A stretch of DNA of 64,000 nt from Solimicrobium sp040544425 (lineage in GTDB: Bacteria > Pseudomonadota > Gammaproteobacteria > Burkholderiales > Burkholderiaceae_D): contig JBEONO010000002.1 of the NCBI GenBank assembly GCA_040544425.1, positions 186,001 to 250,000 on the forward strand, in the 5' to 3' direction. A model generated the notes under the pieces. The model was not told the origin of the DNA. It saw only the letters and a program-made list of their open reading frames with translations, and did no database searches. Shown one piece after another: positions 53,213 through 62,621 of this stretch. Position 1 is the stretch's first letter. Each line of letters opens with the position of its first letter. The translations under genes were made by a program, and so were the position numbers.

Positions 53213-54426
53213 GCAGTATTTGCTTCCGCCTCGGGCCACAAGCGAGGAAACAGATAGCGAAACAGCGTCAGTGGCAATGCCAGTTCCACCGGTCCTTTCG
53301 GTGATGCGGACTGAATAATGCCAAGCTTGAATAAATCAGCGAGGACCCGATCAGCGGTCCGATCACTCAGCCCCATCATGCCTTTAAATCTGGTCCGATC
53401 CATGGTTTTAACCGTGCCAAGATAAACCAGCGGCGCCGCAGCTTCGGTTTTCAACGCCCGCGTGGATGATTTGGTCGACTCGGCAGCCAGCATCTGCACC
53501 AGCCTGGCTTCAAATGCGCCAATATCCAGCATGCTGTGCATGAATTGAATTTGATCCAGACAGATCTGCATAAAGAATTGAATGAATTTGACCAGCCCCT
53601 GTTCCGACAGGACACCGCGCCCATCGTAATTACCCTGGCGATCTTTATCGGCAGCGATCAAATGATCGTAATAATTTTTTTGTTCACGTGCCAGGCCACG
53701 CATCGGCGACCATAATCCCTGGGTCAGTCCCAGCGAATATAAACCGATATGGGTGTGCAATCGCGCGGTGCGACCATTGCCATCCAAAAACGGATGAATC
53801 CAGGTCAGTCTGTGATGGGCCGCCAGCAATGCGATTAAGGCACTCTCACCAGCCAAAGCATATTTATAACCGCGGTTCCATTCGTCCATAAATGCCGGAA
53901 TCGATGCCGGGTCGGGCGGAATATGTTGACCGATCTTGACGCCAACTGTACGCCACACACCAGGCTGAACCACTTCTTCGACGCCCTCTTCGTTAAATTG
54001 AATCAAATCAGCCGGTGCCAATTGTGCATGGAGATGCCCGTGTATAGCCTGTACCACTTCGGCCCGATAAAAATTGCCGGCATCAAATTTGGGGCAATTC
54101 AATTCACCCCATTTTTCGGTTTCTATATGCGCAATCGCCACGCGCTGCTTGCGCGCTTCAGCGGGTTGATTTGAAAAATCCTTCTTCAGGGCCTGCTCGA
54201 TCAACAGAGGCTCAGTGTGCTGGCCTTCAATTTTGTTGGTATAGAAGGAATTCATTGGACGCAAGGTTTCGCGCAACAGGTTTCGCAGATGAGGCATGCC
54301 ATGCGCAACCAGATCTTTGGAATGATGGATCAGCTCGGCGGCGACCGGGCGCAACCTGTCCAGGTTGACTTCACCCGGAAGCAAGGGATGCATTTGATGC
54401 GGACTGTGGTAGTGGTATCTGGACAC
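53209..54426 (-). CDS. Fic-domain AMP-transferase, class II self-inhibited
   Basis: Protein of 405 residues. The Fic core motif is HPFLDGNGRTAR at 211-222, complete with the catalytic His and phosphate loop. Upstream, TNKIEG at 63-68 fits the inhibitory (S/T)xxxE(G/N) helix of class II Fic proteins, so the enzyme should be held off until relieved. A C-terminal winged-helix segment (RTRFKGMMGLSDRTADRVLADLFKLGII, about 345-375) suggests DNA binding. The start is a GTG; ATG 54393 is an alternative. It is convergent with the binding-protein gene, and five phased GGCGA repeats lie upstream. Confidence 0.9.
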   Translation of the reverse strand: MSRYHYHSPHQMHPLLPGEVNLDRLRPVAAELIHHSKDLVAHGMPHLRNLLRETLRPMNSFYTNKIEGQHTEPLLIEQALKKDFSNQPAEARKQRVAIAHIETEKWGELNCPKFDAGNFYRAEVVQAIHGHLHAQLAPADLIQFNEEGVEEVVQPGVWRTVGVKIGQHIPPDPASIPAFMDEWNRGYKYALAGESALIALLAAHHRLTWIHPFLDGNGRTARLHTHIGLYSLGLTQGLWSPMRGLAREQKNYYDHLIAADKDRQGNYDGRGVLSEQGLVKFIQFFMQICLDQIQFMHSMLDIGAFEARLVQMLAAESTKSSTRALKTEAAAPLVYLGTVKTMDRTRFKGMMGLSDRTADRVLADLFKLGIIQSASPKGPVELALPLTLFRYLFPRLWPEAEANTA

Positions 54427-54450
54427 GTCAATTTGCTAAGTGAACTGGTT

Positions 54451-54558
54451 GGCGAATAGTATGGCGAATAATATGGCGAATCTGAAATCAAATCAACAGT
54501 TACCTAATCCCTTTTATAAACAAGTGGTTAAATACAACTTGGCGAGTCTTTTGGCGAA
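54451..54558. promoter_or_regulatory. 12-bp-phased GGCGA(A/G) repeats upstream of fic
   Basis: GGCGAA begins at 54451, 54463 and 54475, and GGCGAG/GGCGAA at 54541 and 54553, each 12 bp apart within its cluster. The spacing is close to one helix turn, and the sites lie in the fic promoter region, so they may be operator sites, perhaps for the winged-helix end of the Fic protein itself. Confidence 0.55.
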
Positions 54559-54675
54559 TCTTTGACTGCCGCAAATACCATTAATAAATGCTCTGTACCG
54601 ATCAGCTATTTGCTTGACATTCAGGCACGACAAAAATAGCATTGCAGTTCAATACCAAGCACCAAGGAGATTACT

Positions 54676-56217
54676 ATGCCCTCAAATGCCAAATCATCCA
54701 ACTGGCTCGCTCTGATTGGCCTGAGTCTTGCCAACTTTCTCGGCATGTTTGACCTGACCACGGTCAACACCGCTTTGCCCGCCATTCAGTCCGAATTTCA
54801 CGCCAGTATCGCCGACCTGCAATGGGTGATAAACATACTCCTGCTGGCCCTGACGGCTTCCATGGTGATACTCGGGAAGCTGGCCGATCTGCACGGTCGT
54901 CGATTATTTTTATTCATTGGATTTGCGTTGTTTGCGCTCTCTTCAGCAGGCGCCGGACTGGCACCGAATATCGCGACGCTGATTCTATGTCGTTTTATTC
55001 AGGGACTTGGGATAGCCTTGCTGTACACGACACCAATGGCCATCATTCCCACCATTTTTTCAGCCGATCAGCAGGGCAAGGCCATGGGTATTTTGATCGG
55101 CGTCAGCAGTTTTGGGCTGGCTTTTGGTCCGGCGCTGGGCGGGATTTTTGTCAGCACGATAGGCTGGCGCTGGATATTTCTGATCAATCCACCGATCGCT
55201 TTACTGTGCTTTTTGTTCTGCTGGAAAAGCATCGCTGAATCCAAAACTGAACAAGCCCCGGAAAAAATGGACTGGCTGGGATTCCTGCTGCTGTTGATCA
55301 GTGTGCCGATGTTTGTGCTGGGCCTGGTTGAAAGTCAAACACGCGGCTTCGCCAATCCAGTCGTAATCGGATTAATTGCGGCAGCACTGATCGGGGTGTT
55401 TTTGCTGTGCCTGGTTGAAACCCGCGTCCCGGCTCCAATCATCCAGCTTTCCTTGCTAAAACGTCGTATCTACCTGGTTGGATTGGTCGCCAACTTTTCA
55501 CTGGCCGCTTTTTATGCGATCGATTTCTTTTTGATTCCGCTCTATCTGAACTATGTGCGCGGCCAATCCGGTAATGAAATCGGATTCACGCTGTTGCCGA
55601 CGACCCTGATGGTTGCTGTTTTATCGCCGATCGCAGGCAAGCTCGTCGATAAACACGGAGCCAGGCCGGTGCTGCTGTTTGGCCTTTGTATACTTTGTGC
55701 TTCTGCGCTGCTGCAAACCCAATTTAATGCAGACACGCAGCTGGCTTTGGTGATCCTTGCTTACCTGATGTTTGGGACAGGCTGGGCCGCCATACTGACC
55801 CCGTCAATCACGGCTGCGATTTCCAGCGTGCCGCCAGAAAACGGCGGTGTCGCAGCCGGAACGCTGGGCACCTTCCACAATCTGAGTGGGGCACTCGGTC
55901 TGACCTGTGGCACCCTGATTTTTTCAGCTGGCGCTTTTTCCAGTTTGCAGACCACCCTGTCCGCCATGCATTTGGCAACGGGAAGCTGGCTAAAAACGGC
56001 CGCCACCAATATGGGCGAGGCCGTAGACATCATCACGGCCAACTCACCACTCACTCGTGCCGCGGCAAACAGCGTGTTTGATCAGTTTTTCATCAATGGG
56101 TATGCCAGCGCCATGTACTTGCTGGTGGCATTGCCATTGCTGACGCTGTTGTTTGTTTTGCTGGGCTACAGGCAGCAATCCCGCTCTGCCGAAGACGCCG
56201 GCTCAATCGTTATTTAA
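54676..56217 (+). CDS. MFS drug exporter, DHA2 (EmrB/QacA) type
   Basis: Transporter of 513 residues with 14 predicted helices. The DHA2 features are FLGMFDLTTVNTALPAIQ in helix 1 (motif D1-like), LADLHGRRLFLFIG (motif A) and PMAIIPTIFSADQQGKAMGILIGVSSFGLAFGPALGGIF (motif C region). It exports drugs or toxic compounds with proton exchange; no substrate can be named. AAGGAG lies before the ATG. No adaptor protein or TetR regulator is adjacent. Confidence 0.92.
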   Translation: MPSNAKSSNWLALIGLSLANFLGMFDLTTVNTALPAIQSEFHASIADLQWVINILLLALTASMVILGKLADLHGRRLFLFIGFALFALSSAGAGLAPNIATLILCRFIQGLGIALLYTTPMAIIPTIFSADQQGKAMGILIGVSSFGLAFGPALGGIFVSTIGWRWIFLINPPIALLCFLFCWKSIAESKTEQAPEKMDWLGFLLLLISVPMFVLGLVESQTRGFANPVVIGLIAAALIGVFLLCLVETRVPAPIIQLSLLKRRIYLVGLVANFSLAAFYAIDFFLIPLYLNYVRGQSGNEIGFTLLPTTLMVAVLSPIAGKLVDKHGARPVLLFGLCILCASALLQTQFNADTQLALVILAYLMFGTGWAAILTPSITAAISSVPPENGGVAAGTLGTFHNLSGALGLTCGTLIFSAGAFSSLQTTLSAMHLATGSWLKTAATNMGEAVDIITANSPLTRAAANSVFDQFFINGYASAMYLLVALPLLTLLFVLLGYRQQSRSAEDAGSIVI

Positions 56218-56487
56218 AATTTTTGTGTAAAAAAATAGCAAAAAAATACTTTCCCCAAATCTGGATTTTGTTCAAACAGTGCAGAAATGCGCAACTAAAC
56301 TTGCTCAAACTGGGTTGGTAAGGCATATGCCGCTTGGGTATCCTAGCTTCGCTGCCAAGCACATCTTGGAGCACGGGAGACTGAAGCAGCACCAATAAAA
56401 ACGAAATCCCCGAATACGGGGACAGGTGATGGCGTGGCGTAACGGCACGGTAGCGCAGTCAAGCGCGGCCTGACAAAAAGGTATTGT
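56218..56487 (+). other. leader and promoter region of the puuD group, 270 bp
   Basis: The first part is A+T-rich. A small hairpin (CCCCG-AATA-CGGGG) lies near 56408-56421. The later G+C-rich part precedes AAAAAGG and the puuD ATG. I see no coding region and could not match a riboswitch class. Confidence 0.4.
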
Positions 56488-57270
56488 ATGTTGCAACAAA
56501 ATTCACAAAATCAACTGAAGCGCAAACCCGTCGTCTTGATGTCGATGGGCGCGCAGGAACGCAAGGGACATGATTATCAGGTCATGACCGTCAAATACAT
56601 CCGGCCCCTGGTCGAACATGCCGAGTGTGTTCCCATCCTGGTCCCAACCTGCTTTGGCACTGCCGACCTCGAACAATATTTATCGATGGTAGACGGCGTC
56701 TATCTCACCGGTGCCGGTAGCAATATCAATCCGGCGCTGTACGGGCAGGAAAATCTCACGCCAGAAAAACAGCAAGACCAGGATCGCGACAATTTCGACA
56801 TTCCCCTGATCCACGCCGCATTGAAAATGGGTCTGCCGATCTTTGCCATTTGCCGCGGCATGCAGGAAATGAACGTGGCGCTGGGCGGTGATCTGCATCA
56901 GAAACTGTATGCCGTCCCAACCAAAAGTGATCATCGCGAAGATGGCGAAGAATCCGTCGAGCAGCAATATGCCGATGTGCATCAGGTGCGCTTTGAGTCC
57001 GACAGCTGGATCGCAAAATTACTCGGCAGAGAAGAAATTGCGGTCAATTCCCTGCATGGCCAGGCCATTAAAACACTTGGCAAAGGGGTTCGGGTCATTG
57101 GTCGCGCTGAAGATACGGCCATAGAAGCGATCGATTTGCCAGACTATCCGCAATTTACCCTGGGTGTGCAATGGCATCCTGAGTGGAAGGCAGCGCAAAA
57201 CCCGAATTCAATCAAAATGTACCAGGCCTTTGGCGAAGCGTGCCGACGCCGTGCGCTGCAGGGAAAATAA
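56488..57270 (+). CDS. puuD: gamma-glutamyl-gamma-aminobutyrate hydrolase (PuuD-like)
   Basis: Class I glutamine-amidotransferase-like hydrolase of 260 residues (peptidase C26), which in the Puu pathway frees GABA from gamma-glutamyl-GABA. The nucleophile Cys is in FAICRGMQEMNVALGG and the catalytic His in GVQWHPEWK; YLTGAGSNINPALYG is typical of PuuD. It is the first of three same-strand genes (puuD, a GATase, puuB). PuuA, PuuC and the PuuP transporter are not in the window. Confidence 0.9.
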   Translation: MLQQNSQNQLKRKPVVLMSMGAQERKGHDYQVMTVKYIRPLVEHAECVPILVPTCFGTADLEQYLSMVDGVYLTGAGSNINPALYGQENLTPEKQQDQDRDNFDIPLIHAALKMGLPIFAICRGMQEMNVALGGDLHQKLYAVPTKSDHREDGEESVEQQYADVHQVRFESDSWIAKLLGREEIAVNSLHGQAIKTLGKGVRVIGRAEDTAIEAIDLPDYPQFTLGVQWHPEWKAAQNPNSIKMYQAFGEACRRRALQGK

Positions 57271-57274
57271 ATCG

Positions 57275-57991
57275 ATGAAGCCAGTTCTGATCATTCAACA
57301 GGTTCTTCACGATACGCCCGATTATTTCGCTGATTTTTTAAACGAACAACAGATTCCTTACGAAATTCGCCGCATGCACGACGGCGACCTGCCCCCTGCC
57401 ACGATTGCCGGTTATTCAGGCTACTGCATGTTGGGCGGCTATATGAGCGTCAATGACGAAGACAACTATCCCTTTCTGCGTCAGGAAAAGGCACTGGTAC
57501 GCGAGGCGATGGAATTGGATATCCCCGTAATCGGGCATTGCCTCGGCGGGCAGCTGATGAGCACGGCACTGGGCGGCACTGTGTCACCGGCGCATCTGGC
57601 GGAAATCGGCTGGAGCAGTATTCAGGTTGCCGATGATGACGAGGCGCTGGCGTGGTTCGGCGGACATCGTACGGTGGAATTTTTTCAGTGGCATAACGAA
57701 ACCTTTTCCATTCCGTATAACGCCAGACTGATCGCCAGCACCGCGCACTGCCGCAATCAGGCTTTTATCATTGATGGCAAGCATATCGGCATGCAGTTTC
57801 ACTGCGAAGTGAATCAGACAAAAGTGCAGCATTGGGCGGTCAGTGAAAAGGACGATATCGATGCGCTGCGCGATTTACCCAGCGTGCAGTCGTCCGACTA
57901 TATCGTGACGACCCTGTCCGAACATATCCCGCACAGTAACGCGCTGGCCAGATGTATCTATGCGCGCTGGATACAGTCCCTGGCCCACTGA
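57275..57991 (+). CDS. class I glutamine amidotransferase-like protein
   Basis: Protein of 238 residues. The GATase triad is complete: Cys in IGHCLGGQLMS, and His-x-Glu in GMQFHCEV. The rest resembles GuaA-type stand-alone GATases (GYSGYCMLGGYMSVNDEDNYPFLRQEKALVREAMELDIPVIG). It lies 4 bp after puuD, so a role in handling gamma-glutamyl intermediates or polyamines is likely, but it is not shown. ATG 57275 is preferred, since the longer frame lies inside puuD. Confidence 0.85.
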   Translation: MKPVLIIQQVLHDTPDYFADFLNEQQIPYEIRRMHDGDLPPATIAGYSGYCMLGGYMSVNDEDNYPFLRQEKALVREAMELDIPVIGHCLGGQLMSTALGGTVSPAHLAEIGWSSIQVADDDEALAWFGGHRTVEFFQWHNETFSIPYNARLIASTAHCRNQAFIIDGKHIGMQFHCEVNQTKVQHWAVSEKDDIDALRDLPSVQSSDYIVTTLSEHIPHSNALARCIYARWIQSLAH

Positions 57992-58028
57992 CCATCACCA
58001 TTTTCATGTTAAGTTTTTCAGGACCATT

Positions 58029-59306
58029 ATGATTCCCCACGTCCCATCGTATTACGCAGACTCTGCCAATGCTTCACCTGATCGCCCTGCCCTGCTCGGC
58101 TCGGTCTATGCCGATGTCTGCATCATTGGCGCAGGTTACACGGGTTTGAGCGCCGGATTACATCTGGCTGAAGCCGGTTTTAAAGTCGTGATTCTGGAAC
58201 AGGCCAAAGTCGGCTGGGGTGCGTCGGGCCGCAATGGCGGGCAGATCGTGCACAGCTATTCCCGCGATATTGACGTGATTGAGCAAAGCTACGGCAAAGA
58301 GCTGGCCAAACCATTGGCAGAGATGATGTTTGAAGGCGCGCAGATTATTCGCGAGCGTGTCGCCAAATATCAGATACAGTGCGATCTGAAATCTGGCGGC
58401 GTGTATGCGGCTCTGAGCAGAAAAAAAGTCAAGGCGCTCGAAGAGCAGCAGGCACTGTGGGAAAAATGGGGTAACCAGGACCTGCAGCTGATCGACAATA
58501 AAAGCGCGATCAAGCAGCTGGTCAATACCGACCGCTATCAGGCAATTCTGGTGGATAAATCCGGCGGCCATTTTCATCCGCTGAACCTGTCATTGGGTGA
58601 AGCGGCCGCATTTGAACAAAATCACGGTGTGATTTATGAGAACAGCGCGGTCACCAAAATCGAGCGCGGCGCAAATCCGCTGGTGCATACCGCACAGGGC
58701 CAGGTCAAAGCAAAATTTGTGATCGTGGCGTGCAATGCCTATATCGGCGAACTGGAACCGAAATTGGCCAAGATGTCGATGCCATGCGGCACCCAGGTGA
58801 TCACGACCGAACCATTGGGCCAGCTGGCTGATGAAATCATTCCTTCCGATTACTGCGTCGAAGACAATAATTTTCTGCTGGATTATTACCGGCTGTCGGG
58901 CGACAAGCGCCTGATCTTCGGCGGTGGCGTGATTTACGGGGCGCGTGATCCGGCGCATATCGAATCGATCCTGCGCCCGAATATGTGCAAGGTTTTTCCG
59001 CAACTGAAAAATACCAAAATCGATTACGGCTGGACCGGCAATTTTCTGCTGACCTTGTCGCGCATGCCGGAAGTTGGCAAACTTTCCGATAATATTTATT
59101 ACTCACAGGGTTGTTCGGGACACGGCATTACCTTTACCCATTTGATCGGACGCCTGCTGTCAGAAGCGATACGGGGACAGGCCGAGCGGTTTTCGGCGTT
59201 TGAGCGCCTGCCGCATTATCCCTTCCCGGGCGGTCGGCTGTTGCGCGTGCCGCTCACGGCAATGGGTGCAGCCTGGTATGACTTGCGGGATCGGCTGGGG
59301 GTTTAG
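58029..59306 (+). CDS. puuB: FAD-dependent gamma-glutamylputrescine oxidase-like protein
   Basis: DAO-family flavoprotein of 425 residues: FAD motif CIIGAGYTGLSAGLHLAEAG (about 31-50), then LEQAKVGWGASGRNGGQIV (the conserved GASGRNGG of PuuB-type oxidases), and a late YYSQGCSGHGITFTHLIGRLL. It oxidises gamma-glutamylputrescine to the aldehyde. It lies 37 bp after the GATase gene with AGGA before the ATG, and a strong terminator follows. Confidence 0.88.
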   Translation: MIPHVPSYYADSANASPDRPALLGSVYADVCIIGAGYTGLSAGLHLAEAGFKVVILEQAKVGWGASGRNGGQIVHSYSRDIDVIEQSYGKELAKPLAEMMFEGAQIIRERVAKYQIQCDLKSGGVYAALSRKKVKALEEQQALWEKWGNQDLQLIDNKSAIKQLVNTDRYQAILVDKSGGHFHPLNLSLGEAAAFEQNHGVIYENSAVTKIERGANPLVHTAQGQVKAKFVIVACNAYIGELEPKLAKMSMPCGTQVITTEPLGQLADEIIPSDYCVEDNNFLLDYYRLSGDKRLIFGGGVIYGARDPAHIESILRPNMCKVFPQLKNTKIDYGWTGNFLLTLSRMPEVGKLSDNIYYSQGCSGHGITFTHLIGRLLSEAIRGQAERFSAFERLPHYPFPGGRLLRVPLTAMGAAWYDLRDRLGV

Positions 59307-59307
59307 T

Positions 59308-59338
59308 AAAACGCCACGATAAATATCGTGGCGTTTTT
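59308..59338. terminator. bidirectional intrinsic terminator after puuB
   Basis: ACGCCACGAT-AAAT-ATCGTGGCGT stem with A residues before and T residues after. It sits between the convergent puuB and PEP-CTERM genes. Confidence 0.9.
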
Positions 59339-59369
59339 CGTTCCTACTGAAGCTGCAACAATTGAATGC

Positions 59370-60068
59370 TTATGCCGCTAAAAATTTGTCGCCTGATCCA
59401 TCCTTGCGACGATACGTTACAACACCAAGCAAAAGCAGACCAGCCAGCAGCATGGCGTAAGTTTCTGGTTCTGGCACTGGCGCGATGGACAATGTGCCGG
59501 CAAAGTTACCAGCAGTCGTTCCACGCAGTTCAACCACATATGTGCCAGCAGTTAATGCTGTCGGGCTGACGTACGTCAAGGCAAAGCCGGGCGAAACATA
59601 AGTCGTACCCCATGCCTGAATTGAGCCATTAGGCGCACTCGCGTCACCAAGAAACCCATTCACGCTGCCAGGTGTCGTCGGGTTGTAGCTGTAGATGCGC
59701 TCAGCCAGATTTTGAACACCCTTGACTGTCGGTCCATTTGGCAGATCTTCTAAACTGGTGGTCACGCTTTGGGCAGTCGATCCAGTGATCGTAATCAGAT
59801 ACTCGGCATAAAAATCACCTTTAGCGCTGCCTGCGCCTGAGGTTGATGAAAACAAACCTGGAGTAAGACCGGCAAACGATCCGGTAACGCCACTAAAATT
59901 ATAGCCAGATGCCCCAAGGTTCGAACTCAGGTCATTGTTGGTTGTGCTTGTGTAAGTAGAATCGGTTAAGGTGCCGTTGTTCGCTACCGGCACGACCGTC
60001 ACTGCAGACGCGTTTGCAGCAGCAAGCATCAAAGCCATTGCGGCAAATACAGAGATACGATTAATCAT
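59370..60068 (-). CDS. PEP-CTERM sorted exported protein
   Basis: Protein of 232 residues with a signal peptide (cleavage near NASAVTV), a Ser/Thr/Gly-rich body and a C-terminal tripartite sorting signal: PVPEPETYAMLLAGLLLLG followed by TYRRKDG. Such proteins are processed by an exosortase (EpsH/XrtA type) usually encoded elsewhere, and many are tied to exopolysaccharide or biofilm. AGGAATAA precedes the ATG. The body looks like a beta-rich envelope protein; no function is known. Confidence 0.92.
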   Translation of the reverse strand: MINRISVFAAMALMLAAANASAVTVVPVANNGTLTDSTYTSTTNNDLSSNLGASGYNFSGVTGSFAGLTPGLFSSTSGAGSAKGDFYAEYLITITGSTAQSVTTSLEDLPNGPTVKGVQNLAERIYSYNPTTPGSVNGFLGDASAPNGSIQAWGTTYVSPGFALTYVSPTALTAGTYVVELRGTTAGNFAGTLSIAPVPEPETYAMLLAGLLLLGVVTYRRKDGSGDKFLAA

Positions 60069-60927
60069 TGTGTTATTCCTATAAATAGGTCATTCGATTG
60101 TGCAGGATAGCGCTTACTTGATTTGATATCTTTTTTCACAGTACGCACTGTACAGGATCAAGATGGCTGCATTATGTATTTGGACACTGGCTTATGTGAT
60201 CCGTTCGGATTACATAAATGGTCATTTCGACTATATTGAGGGCCAATTGTCCGGCCAAGCCCGCAAAACGGCTGCCCAGCCAGGGTTTTGCCAAAACCAC
60301 ACGGCGCATCGAAAATTTGCAATATCCCTGGAACGGGAATCAGAACAACCATGACCAATTGCTATCAATCACCGGTCACTAAATTCAAAAACTGTGACAG
60401 TAAGTTACACAACTCTGTCTCCAGCTTCGAGCATCATCAGCCTGGTCAGGGTCTGCAGCGAACAATTCTATCCGGCGCAAGCTTACAACTTTTTACCATT
60501 CGCATTTGGCGAACCGTGCAAAAATGCATTTCAATTTATTTAGCATTTATTTTTGATTAACCAGTATATTTACTGTTTGAACTGTTCAGGACACCTCAAT
60601 CCATGCCGATCCACGTTATCTATAAACGAAAAAACGAAAATGCCCGGCGGGCTGTAATTTGCATCCATTCGAAAAACCCCTCATTATTTACCTCAACCAC
60701 CCCCTTTCTCACCCAAACAGACTTATGCCCGAAATACAGCAATTTTCCTTTCAATCAAAGAGCCAAAAAATCGAGAAAACCCTGGCTTAGCCCGGATTCG
60801 AACACTACCCTGTTTACATTTCTCGCAGTCTCAAGCTGGCATACACCGGCTGCCCCAAACCACATTCATGAAAAAAAATGGTGCAACGAATCGCTCACGC
60901 GACATAGCTCTTGTTAAGGAAACCGAC
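60069..60927. other. intergenic region, 859 bp
   Basis: No convincing gene is seen; the open frames inside lack family features and ribosome sites. A 14-bp palindrome (ACAGT-ACGC-ACTGT, 60138-60151) lies upstream of the PEP-CTERM gene and might be an operator. The rest is A+T-rich and holds the start region for the plus-strand lipoprotein gene. No tRNA cloverleaf fits. Confidence 0.4.
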
Positions 60928-62430
60928 GTGCATTCACAATGTAATCAGAAAAATTTATTACGAAAATTATTCATCGGTTTGATTACCGCCAGCCTTGCAG
61001 CATGTGGCGGCAGTGGTTCAACCAGCAGTACGGCAGGCGCTGGTGGCACCGGCACCACAAGCGTCGCTTCCAGCACTGGGGGCACAGGTGGAGGGACCGG
61101 TGGCAGCGGCGCCAGCAACGCCCCACCACCCTGTCTGGCAAGCGCTACTGTCAACAAACTGACGCTTTCCCCGGGTTCGTGCCCAAGTGGCACTCAGGGC
61201 AAGGCCTATGCCGGATGCACAATCATGGCAAGTGGCGGCACCCCACCTTACAGTTATTGTGTCAGCACGACGGGCCAAAATCCGCCTCTGCCGGAGGGAA
61301 TAACGATCAACGGTACAACCGGTGCGATCAGTGCCACGCAGATTTCGGGGCAGGGCTACTATGGCAGCAGACTGGTCGCAACAGATTCTGCCGGGAATAC
61401 CGGGACGCTGGTCATTGGTTTTTCGATCAACGGCAGCAACGCCTACCTGTCCACAATTTTTCCGTCCTCCTCGATATTTCATCATCAGGTTGACGCGTTG
61501 AGCACCAGTCTACCGGTTGACGTATCGCCCGCGGCGGCAATCAGCAGCGCAGACCGGACGGCGCACATTTCCGCCGGGTTCGGCAATCAATTCAGCTCTC
61601 CGTGGCCGTATGGAACACCAACGATACAAGTACCCGCCAATCAAGCCATCGTCCCAGTCACCACTCCCTTCAAAAACTACTTCACTGCCGCTCCGATTCC
61701 CGCTGATGCCCCGATCCAGGGGACCTCTTACGCGGCCGCCGACAGACACGTTATCGTGTATCGCGCAGCAGGCGGATCGACGCCACCGGCACTGTATGAA
61801 ATGTATCAGGGTGCCTATGTGATTGGCAGCAGCACTGGAGCGTGGACCGATGCCGGCAATGCGCTCTGGCCCGACGTAACAAGCAATGCGTTAACACCTC
61901 AGGGTTTCGGCACTACCAATGCTGCGGGCTTGCCGGATGGACCACTGTTGATCAACGCCGATGAAGTGATCGGCACCGGCACGGCTGCTGCGCCCAACGG
62001 GGCGATCCGGCATACGATACGCTTCACCGTCAGCCGTATGCTCGACAACTGGGTTTGGCCAGCCACCGCAACAGCCGGAACTGGAAGCTGTACCGGAATA
62101 CCGACCTATACCCTGCTGTCACAGTCATTGCCGCCTTCAAAGTGCTCGGCCACCAGCCCTGCCGGCCAAATTTACCGACTGAATGCCTCGACCACCGTGC
62201 CCACTTGCATGCGCAGCAGTCCGCAAGCGGCGATTATCATCACGGCGCTGCGCAACTACGGAATGATCGTCGGAGACAACAGTTTCCCCGGCCAGTTAGT
62301 CGGAACCCCTGACGCACGCTGGAATGACCAGGACCTGGCGTGCCTGAACAGCCTGACGCTCGCAGATTTTGAACCAGTCAACGTGTCGAGCTTAATGGTG
62401 GGCATCAACAGTGGCGCTACCAGTCATTAA
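60928..62430 (+). CDS. secreted lipoprotein of unknown function, first paralog
   Basis: Lipoprotein of 500 residues, with signal peptide and lipobox LAAC (C26), then a Gly/Ser/Thr linker (about 27-65). An Ig-like putative domain (TPPYSYCVSTTGQNPPLPEGITINGTTGAIS) is followed by a large conserved part (FGNQFSSPWPYGTPTIQVP, PIPADAPIQGT, DRHVIVY, RHTIRFTVSRMLDNWVWPA) and an end with RNYGMIVGDN and PDARWNDQDLACLNSL. The latter blocks occur in other secreted bacterial proteins I cannot name. Several Cys pairs suggest disulphides. The GTG at 60928 with AAGGAAA is preferred to the ATG at 60868. A paralog follows. Confidence 0.8.
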   Translation: MHSQCNQKNLLRKLFIGLITASLAACGGSGSTSSTAGAGGTGTTSVASSTGGTGGGTGGSGASNAPPPCLASATVNKLTLSPGSCPSGTQGKAYAGCTIMASGGTPPYSYCVSTTGQNPPLPEGITINGTTGAISATQISGQGYYGSRLVATDSAGNTGTLVIGFSINGSNAYLSTIFPSSSIFHHQVDALSTSLPVDVSPAAAISSADRTAHISAGFGNQFSSPWPYGTPTIQVPANQAIVPVTTPFKNYFTAAPIPADAPIQGTSYAAADRHVIVYRAAGGSTPPALYEMYQGAYVIGSSTGAWTDAGNALWPDVTSNALTPQGFGTTNAAGLPDGPLLINADEVIGTGTAAAPNGAIRHTIRFTVSRMLDNWVWPATATAGTGSCTGIPTYTLLSQSLPPSKCSATSPAGQIYRLNASTTVPTCMRSSPQAAIIITALRNYGMIVGDNSFPGQLVGTPDARWNDQDLACLNSLTLADFEPVNVSSLMVGINSGATSH

Positions 62431-62621
62431 AAGGAATCGAATCAATTTGGTGTCGGTCGTCCCCACGGCTGATATTTTTTTAACCCTGACCTGGCCCAAA
62501 ACCGGCCCGAACAATTCAGATTGACGCAACGTTTTTCAATCTGCAGGTCAACCATTTATTTAACATGAATTTGCTTTAGCAATAACGCACATTGTGCGAT
62601 TGAACTGAAAAGGAACCAACG

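Noticed and set aside
56218..56487. Possible riboswitch before puuD (hairpins and a conserved-looking G-rich part)
   Set aside because: No consensus of the glycine, guanidine, SAM or other classes I know could be matched.
60780..60805. Reverse strand carries a GTTCGAATCCGGG-like T-arm sequence
   Set aside because: The T-stem does not pair on its 5' side, and no anticodon arm, D-arm or acceptor stem can be built around it.
60603..60917. 104-codon plus-strand ORF before the first lipoprotein
   Set aside because: Composition and sequence look non-coding; no ribosome site; overlaps the start region of the lipoprotein gene.
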